Positions 32,501-41,500 of a DNA stretch of 64,000 nucleotides are shown in pieces. This stretch comes from Owenia fusiformis. Taxonomy: Eukaryota > Annelida > Polychaeta > Sabellida > Oweniidae. The first letter of the stretch is position 1. Every line of letters starts with the position of its first letter. Where the stretch lies: contig CAIIXF020000003.1 of the NCBI GenBank assembly GCA_903813345.2, positions 27,419,248-27,483,247 of the forward strand, in the 5' to 3' direction. A program made the position numbers and the translations under genes. The notes beneath the pieces were generated by a model that saw only the letters and a program-made list of their open reading frames with translations, ran no database searches and was not told where the DNA came from.

Positions 32501-35500
32501 GCATCTGTGTAAGACTGTGATATTGTATGCATGGCATCTGCTTGAACAGGTATTGTATGGAGTTTGCATCATTGAATGACTGCAATGTTGAATGAAGGGC
32601 ATCTGTGTATGACTGTGATATTGTATGCATGGCATCTGCTTGAACAGGTATTGTATGGAGTTTGCATCATTGAATGACTGCAATGTTGAATGAAGGGCAT
32701 CTGTGTATGACTGTGATATTGTATGCATGGCATCTGCTTGAACAGGTATTGTATGGAGTTTGCATGTTGAATGAAGGGCATCTGTGTATGACTGTGATAT
32801 TGTATGCATGGCATCTGCTTGAACAGGTATTGTATGGAGTTTGCATCATTGAATGACTGCAATGTTGAATGAAGGGCATCCGTGTATGACTGTGATATTG
32901 TATGCATGGCATCTGCTTGAACAGGTATTGTATGGAGTTTGCATCATTGAATGACTGCAATGTTGAATGAAGGGCATCTGTAAAGTTTACAGTCACTAGG
33001 GATTACTTTGGATATTTAGTAGCACTGGATTCATTGTGAATATATAGACTAATCACCTGTGATACTATTTTGGATATAAACATCTAGAATGGCAGATAAA
33101 GATTCAACAAAGCAAAAAGGTAACATTTCAACATTTTTCAACCCCATTGTTCCTACAGGAAGTCAACCCTCAACTCCTAAGCGCAAGGCAGGAGAGGCAG
33201 GCATGGATGTACATGACAATAGGTCTGATGAATCAATGTTTGCTATGTTGAAACAAGTTCTTGAAGAGGTATCAACATTGAAAAAATCTATGCCTGAAAA
33301 TTGGAAAAGTGACATTCAAGCCATGATCTCAGATTCTGTAAAAGCCCATGTAACACCTATAGCTCAGGAGGTAAAAACCCTGCGTTCAGAAAATGTGCGT
33401 CTCAAACAGGAACTGACTAGTATCAAGGATGCCGTTAATGAAAACAATCAATACTCGAGAAAAAACAGTGTGAGAATCTTAGGGCTTAAAGAGTCTGCGG
33501 ATGAGAACTGTGAAAATCTTATTGTTACAGAGCTAAACAACAAAATCAGATCTGTGAAACTGGATGTTACAGATATTGAGGTTGCGCATAGATTGGGCCG
33601 TAAACGAGAGGGGACTGACAGAAATAAGCCCAGGGCTATTATCTGCAAATTTAAATTTCGATCCGTGAAAATGGAACTATGTAAATACAGATCTGAGCTC
33701 AAGGGGTCAAATGTGTTTGTATTTGATGACCTAAGTCCCCAAAACCATGACCTCCTATTTCGCTTGAAAGCACATGATGGGATTAACCAGGCCTGGGCAG
33801 TGAATGGAAAGGTGTTTGGAAAAGCAAACAATGGATCAATTACCAGATTCGCAATATCTGATGATCTAGATGCAAAAATTGCTGACATGTGAACTTCAAA
33901 TATTCCTCGATCTGACTGTATATACCAGCTATATATATATCGTTACAATGGAGTACAGACAGTAAGTTAACCGGGGTACAGTATCCAACAAATACTCTGA
34001 ATGCTACATGTAAGTAGATGTATAAGTGACTTGCTCGTTGTTGACATTTTATGTTGCATACAACAAATGCAAGGGCATCAGATTGTCCCTATTAATTGAA
34101 CTCTTAGTAACGCTCAACAGACTAATACACCTTAGCTTTTCACTGAGGTTATCATGACATTGAATGGTCAATTTATTGTCTCAAGCTTGACCTATCCAGT
34201 GACAGAAATACTATAAACTGTATAGTAGACACTGCTACAGTAGCTTTAAACTAAAATATTAGCAGACACTTGTTAACTAGATAATTGCCTTCATAACTAC
34301 ATTTGTGTGTAAACATGGGTACTCTCTATTACAATATGCATTACTGACTACAGTTCCTCATTGAAATAAATTGATTCTGAAATAAATTGAGTGTCTTATT
34401 TTCACTTATAGTTTCACTGTCCCAGTTCATTTGTATTATGTCCCTGGTGACTGGTCTTAATGCTGCCAAATGAGAAGTCTGAGATATGTTTACACTAAAT
34501 GGAAGTGTTGCTACATTTGAGGGGGAGAAGAAGGCACTGTATATATTGTATATATTACTCATCCTTAAGTTTCCATTCAAATAAAAGAGAGAATCAGATC
34601 TAGCGAGCAGCCTAACATAAAATGGTTCAATTTATTACTGGCGTTTGTCATTCCTAACATGTCTATTTTTTCTAAACACCCCCAAAGTGCACACTTGAAA
34701 ATGAAAGACTTTTACATTAATGTACTATTATTCTAAAAGAAGGCTACCTCATTATTTCACGCGGTAGTATCTCTTCGGGACGTATCGAAACCACTCCGTC
34801 CCGAAAAACCGTTAATTTGAATTTAAAACCTACCACAGTGTTTTAAAATCAAGGATTGTGAGTCTCACACTTCACCGTTTTTCTTCAAACTTGTTCCGTA
34901 CAAAGCTTCACAGAAATACCTTTCAGTCGATACATTGTTTTCGTGTACAAAGTACCTCGTTTTAGCGGCGTTTTGGTCCCCAACTGTAAGATAAAGCAAA
35001 TTTTCATAACTTTCAACTGTAAGTCAAGTTATCTCGCCAGTCTTTTACCCATTCTCGCCCATAATTTCAGAATGGACTCCCATTACAACCTTCCATCGCT
35101 ACGTCTTGATTTTTGGGCATCAAACGCAGCAGTTTCTAAATCATCCACACATCTCTTCAAATTTGACCAATACGTCCCGTCATCTTCCACTACGCCCCGC
35201 CGAGTCTATCACTATACACGTAGAGTTGCATTCTAAAACAATGTGTCCGGTTGCCATTGTCGATTCTAAATACCAATCGGATTGTGTTTTAAGATTTACC
35301 AATTCTTGTCCATTTTCAATATACCTATAATAGGGTGGTCCGAAATCTCCCTAAAATTTAAATTTCCCGATATTGCAATATAAAGATTTTAATTACTGAA
35401 CAATTGAAAATATTTTTAAGAAACGTTTAAAGTGCCCTATCCTTGAAAAAATGTTAAAATGCGAAAGGATGGGTGATATGATATGATGTCAATTATATTA

Positions 35501-38500
35501 TTTTCAGCATAACGTTAGAAACATGTATCATTTTATATGGTACACGTTTCATAATGTAATCCAATGGAATCATATATATATATATATCTTTTTATTGACT
35601 CTCTGATGTCATTGCAATGACATATTAGTCACTACAAACTACAATATACAAAATTAAACTAAGACTAAACTAACTACTTCATAGGAAATATACAAAGTTG
35701 TAAAATACAATTACAGCATCATACAGCATCATACAGAAGAAAGGTTGACACACAACAGTTAAAATCTTTATATTACATTATCAGACCAAGTCAGTAGATG
35801 TTGTTTATATACCAATTAGTGTTGTATGATGATGCATTCTTTATATGAATCTAGAAACGTTTTGGTGCCAATATTGCTCAATTTTGATAACATCTCCGTT
35901 ATTTTGAAATTAAGCGTGGCAAAGTTTCCCGATGGATTTAGCTAAAAAAAAGTGGTGCCTGTAGGGTTATTGAAAATCATACATGATGAAGAAAAAATAC
36001 ATATTCCTGAAATACAACAGTTTAATTTTGAGTTATAAACCATTTATGAAAACGGCATATTTGTCAAAATTACCAAAACTTCAAGTGAGACGCGTGGCAA
36101 AATTTCCCAGGGGTCTAGAGTGGAAATATTTGTACCAAGAGTCAATTTGTAACTAAAATCTATCAGATGACAGATTTTTGGAAAATTTTGCAGATTTGGA
36201 CAACCCTAACCTATAACTTTGTTGAACCTGAAGAAACGTATCAACTTTTTGTTAAATAAAGATAGCAAATTCAGCTGTCTACTGTACCTAACTTGTACTT
36301 TTTGCTAGTACTCAGATTGATGGATATTCTGTCGTATGACATGCGACAAACATATCAATTCTTATGGGTTTACATGGGAATGTCGATTTTCAAAAATTCA
36401 TCAGATTTATCATCCATTTCCGATCTATTGTAATTGAGGAAAAACATCAAGAAAATTTGGAGGTATTGGGAATAAAGTCAAGTTATATTTCCGTCAATTT
36501 TATAAGTATTTCCCCCGCAGGTTATGTAGATAAAAATTCAAACATAAATAGGCTTTAACACGTAGTTCAATGGGGAGCTAAGGTTGCCAAACTTATGGAG
36601 GGGACAGTATCATGTAAAAGTATATTTTGTCACCAATTACACGAAACCTGCTACTGCATTATTGAAACTATTATCCCGGTAAAGGACCTGTTTCAGATTC
36701 TATTACCGCCTCCCCATGAAAAATATAAATTCATCTGATATTTCAAAATCAATGTACAGGTTTAATTATAACATTTATGTGTACACTAGTATCCTGTTGA
36801 CCTATATTCAGCACTGTATTGATGGTTAGACCATTTATTGTTGTCATATTCAATGCATGAAGTGAGAGGCGTGGGTGCTACTAACGAGGAAATAATTTTG
36901 TGTCTATCAAAATCCATTTGCATCCTACGCATCCCAATATCTTATCCAAATATGCTATTAAATTATGTAATATAATATTATAATCTTTAGATTTACAAAG
37001 TTGTATGATATTTGATAAATGCAAAAGTTGTTTTCTGGAGCATTTTTCTCTAGCCATTTTGTAGGGAAAAATCTATGAAAAAATTGTATAATCTTTTAAT
37101 TTTAAGTATGACCTGAACCAACCTCAAACTTCGTATTTGCACATCTGATGTGATATACCATTTGTGTCATATTGTGAAAATATTTAGTTTGAGGTCCGTT
37201 CAGGTCATAGTGTGTTTTTAGTATTTTTGTGATAATCAATGGAAACCAATGGCCCCTTTTGATATATGATGATATCCCTATGTTAAGTCAATGGTGCACA
37301 TCTCTATGTAAGTCAATACACCCTTGCTGAACTAAATTACCAAAATCTCAGCCTATGTGTGTCCAAACACTAATATATATTTTCTAATACATTTTGTGAC
37401 ACTGTATTCTTCATTTTACACCTAATAATAATTGATTCTGCCCATGGGGGTATTTGCCTCTTATTGCACTCCGTCCTTTCAAATGATTACACTGATTGCA
37501 CTGGACGAAAGTATTTAACTCTTCAGTGAGAAGGTAGCTTACTTCATCTTACCGCCATTTCGAGGACACAATAGTATAGCGTTTTTTCTTTTACATGTTA
37601 CTTTTTGTACATCATTGATTGATCCGCTCTAATCTGCCCTCGGCCGATAATTTATAAATTATTTATGTTGAACATTAGCAAAACAAGATTCCAGATTTTA
37701 TTGTGTTTCAAACCAGACACTTGGTTTCCTCACAAAATCAAATACAGGACAATTACATATAATTAAAGTTAAAAAGCAACATCTTCACAAACATTTACAT
37801 TATCAATTTCATGCAATCAGTTATAGTTATACTCCGTATGTATGCTAAACTTAACACTGGTGTTCAGAATCGACCAAGGCAAACCTATGTAAAATTACAC
37901 AACGATGAACAAAATGTTTTAGAATACAACTCCACGTTTGTAGTCATAGACTCGGCGGGGCGTAGTGGAAGGTGACGGGACGTATTAGTCAAATTTTAAG
38001 AGATGTGTTGATGATTTAGAAACTGCTGCGTTTGATGCCCAAAAATCAAAACGTAGCGATGGAAGGTTGAAACGGGAGTCCATTCTGAAATTATGAGCGA
38101 GAATGGGTAAAAGACTGGCGAGATAACTTGACTTACAGTTGAAAGTTATGAAAATTTGCTTTATCTCGCAGCTGGGGACCAAAACGCCGCTAAAACGAGG
38201 TACTTTGTAGACGAAAACAATGTATCGACTGAAAGGTATTTCTGTGAAGCTTTGTACGGAACAAGTTTGAAGAAAAACGGTGAAGTGTGAGACTCACAAT
38301 CCTTGATTTTCAAACACTGGGGTAGGTTTTAAATTCAAATTAACGGTTTTTCGGGACGGAGTGGTTTCGATACGTCCCGAAGAGATACTACCGCGTGTAT
38401 TTGGGAGATTATAAACATTTTTCAAACATTCTCCACCTTAGATCTGATCTGATTCTGCCTTAACTAGAAATAAGACATATTATTGTTACTTTGCAATGAT

Positions 38501-41500
38501 TACTTTGCATTCATTAAGTCAAATATTATGAATATTATAATTTGCAAACATTCAAATGAGGAATATTGATGTTTAAGAGATGTTTTATGATCTGAGTTAA
38601 ATTTAAAAATACATCAGAAAATCTTGCTTTTTAATATATAATGTTCACCATTCAGTGTTTTTGGATGGTTCTCGACATTCAGTGGTTGGTGTTCAGTGTT
38701 TGGCATCTGCAACAAATTGCAGGTGGTAAATTTTACATGTTAATGGTTAAAACTTTACTATTTCTTACTGCATTCAAACAGTGCATTTTCAGCTAATTTT
38801 GTGAGTTCACTACTGGCTTTGCATGGTGAATGATTTCTTCATAAAACCAGCACTTGAACAAACCAACTATATATACCTCAGAAGAGATTAATTTTACTGA
38901 ACATTTTTCGAACCAATTTTCCATACTGATTTTTAAACTTTTTTATTCTGTACTAGTAATTAATTATCCAAGGTCAAACAGCTCATTTGAAAGTGGAGCC
39001 TTATGTGCTCAGGTGATTTAGCTGCCATCTATAAATGGAAACAGTGGTTATTATCAACATCTACATGTTTTTGCATAGTATCAGGGCACTTTCAAGTGCT
39101 CTTAGCAGTGTATCATATATCATCATCACTTTCTCATCTCATATATTATATCAGTCTGGAGACAGGGTTGGCTACTTAGAGACTTGGAGCTCACTTTACT
39201 TGCTGGTGATGTAGATATAGCAACATGGAGGGCAAAAATAGGTACCTTTATTAGGATCAAATTTAGATCTAGAACTAATACAAGTACACATTCCAGCTTA
39301 TATCTGCAACTTTTAACTCTTTCCATATGCTGTCAGTTTTTAAAATGTATACCATTACTATTTTCTTTGCTCTGTGCTGCTGATGGAGACGTTATGTCAC
39401 AGCTTTATGTTCTCTATGACGAGCTTAACATTAATATTATGGACATGTGCTGGGCTACAGGTGCAGCTATTAACATTGTGATTGTGATGTTGCTGTTAAA
39501 TTCTATTTTTAAACAAGCATCAGGATGTTTTGAAAAAAACATTAACTCGGTTAAATTATTTAGGGTGCTAGGATGTATCATTGCAGCTTTAATAATACCT
39601 GGCATTGGATTTTATTATTGTATCTGCATTGACTATTTGCTCATGGTAATAAGGCTTGCAAATGATATTGAAACTCATCCTGGGCCATTTTTACCTGATG
39701 AATCAACAAAAATTTTATCTTTAAATATTAATAGCATCACCGCACACCAAGGAACACGTTTTGTCGAGTTAAAGCATGTGGTAGAGAGACTGAACTGTGA
39801 TGTGGTCTGCATCTGTGAGGCAGGAAAATCTGTCAACATTGATAAATATCAGATTAAACATTTTCATGAGCCAATATATCCAGTTATTCCTGAGCATGGA
39901 AGGGGTATTATTATTTATATAAAAAGTAATATTGCATATAATCTTAGACATGACCTCTCAAATCAAAATGAAATTGTGTGGGTTGAGTTAGTAATAAATC
40001 ATCAACATATTTTACTTGGCGCATGTTATAAATCTCCCTCACTGGTATCAAGAGAGGAAATACAGTCATTTAACAGCAGATTAAAATCACAACTAGAAAA
40101 AATCAGAGGGGAAGACCGGTATGACATAGTACTCTTAAATGGAGATTTTAATGCTAAATGTAAACTTTTTTATGATCAAGATCAGGATACTCCCTTAGGT
40201 ACAGCACTTTTTGACACAATGAGTGATTTTGCATTTAGTGAGCTCATTCATGAACCAACTAGAATAACTCCAAAGTGCAAGTCTTGTCTTGATTTAGTTT
40301 TCACTGATGCTCCTGGTAAAATCCTGCATAGTGAAGTGTTACCACCTATAGGAGGCAGTGACCATTCTTCTGTTTTGACCAGTTTGGACATAATCAAGGA
40401 AAATACCAAAAAAACTAGTATTAAAAAGGTTTGGCAGTATAAAAATTGTAACATACAGAGGCTAAATCAAAATATTTCTGCTTTTGATTGGGATAATTTA
40501 ATCTACTCTGGGGACATAAATTCTGCAACTCAAAAATTTACTGATACATTATTTAGCATATTTAATGCTTTCATACCATGCAAAGAAAAACGAATAAAGT
40601 CAAACGACATGCCTTGGTTTAATTCAGATATAAAAAGGGCAATTAATAAACGTGACAAGTTATATAAAAAATTTAAAGTCTCAAATGATAAAAAACATAT
40701 GGATGAACTTTCAGAGCAGACAAATAGAGTGCGAAATTTGATAGATAATGCAAAGACTACTTATGATAATGATGTATGCAATAGTCTCCAAGCTCAGGAA
40801 AAAACTGATAAATTCTATTGGCAAACAATTAAACAACTTTTAGGGAAGCGATTTGTACCTGAGATACCTGCTCTTTTTTCAAATAATTTGATGAATGTTG
40901 CTAAGACGGATGAGCAAAAAGCTAAGTGTTTTCAATCACATTTCTTAGAAAAATTTCACCATGATTTAAATTTCCAACAAAATGATTTACCTGAGTTTCC
41001 AGCAAGATCTGAAATACAACTCAATACATTAAACACAGACAGGGAAGAGGTCTGTAAATTTTTAAGACAACTTGATATTTCAAAAGCAGAGGGTCCAGAT
41101 GGTATTACAAACAAAATGTTAAATCTTGCGGCTGACTCAGTTGATGCCCCAATTTCTAAATTATTTAATCGCATTTTTAACGAGAACATATTTCCAAAAC
41201 CGTGGAAAGATGGTGTTATCATACCAATTTTCAAAAACAAAGGAGCTAAGACGGATTCTTTAAATTACAGACCAATTACTCTTTTAAATACTATGGGCAA
41301 ACTATGTGAGCGAATAATACATCAGAAAATGCTTAAACACTTAATAGAAAATCAATTACTCTTTAAAAACCAATCTGGATTTCTGCCAGGGCATAGTGTT
41401 GAATACCAACTTTTAAGTATAACAAACTATATAATGACATCTTTTGAAAGTAACAAAGACGTTAGAACTCTATTTTTAGATATAGAATCTGCGTTTGACA

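Larger units (their letters stand above)
34758..38397. mobile_element. 3.64-kb element with inverted repeats of about 490 bp
   Basis: Left arm about 34758-35250 and right arm about 37915-38397 are inverted at about 95% by eye, ending CACGCGGTAGTATC / GATACTACCGCGTG. Five bases TATTT flank both ends. Between the arms I find no transposase or other long frame. An 878-bp hAT-like element lies inside (35331-36208). The type is unresolved: long-TIR DNA transposon derivative or foldback. Confidence 0.8.

Noticed and set aside
32402-32996. Minus-strand frames rich in MHTISQSYTDALHST-like repeats
   Set aside because: Antisense of the Rab exon 3-derived tandem repeat.
39184-39393. N-terminal extension of LINE ORF2
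   Set aside because: Open, but the only start is TTG; the first ATG is 39394. An earlier non-ATG start cannot be excluded.
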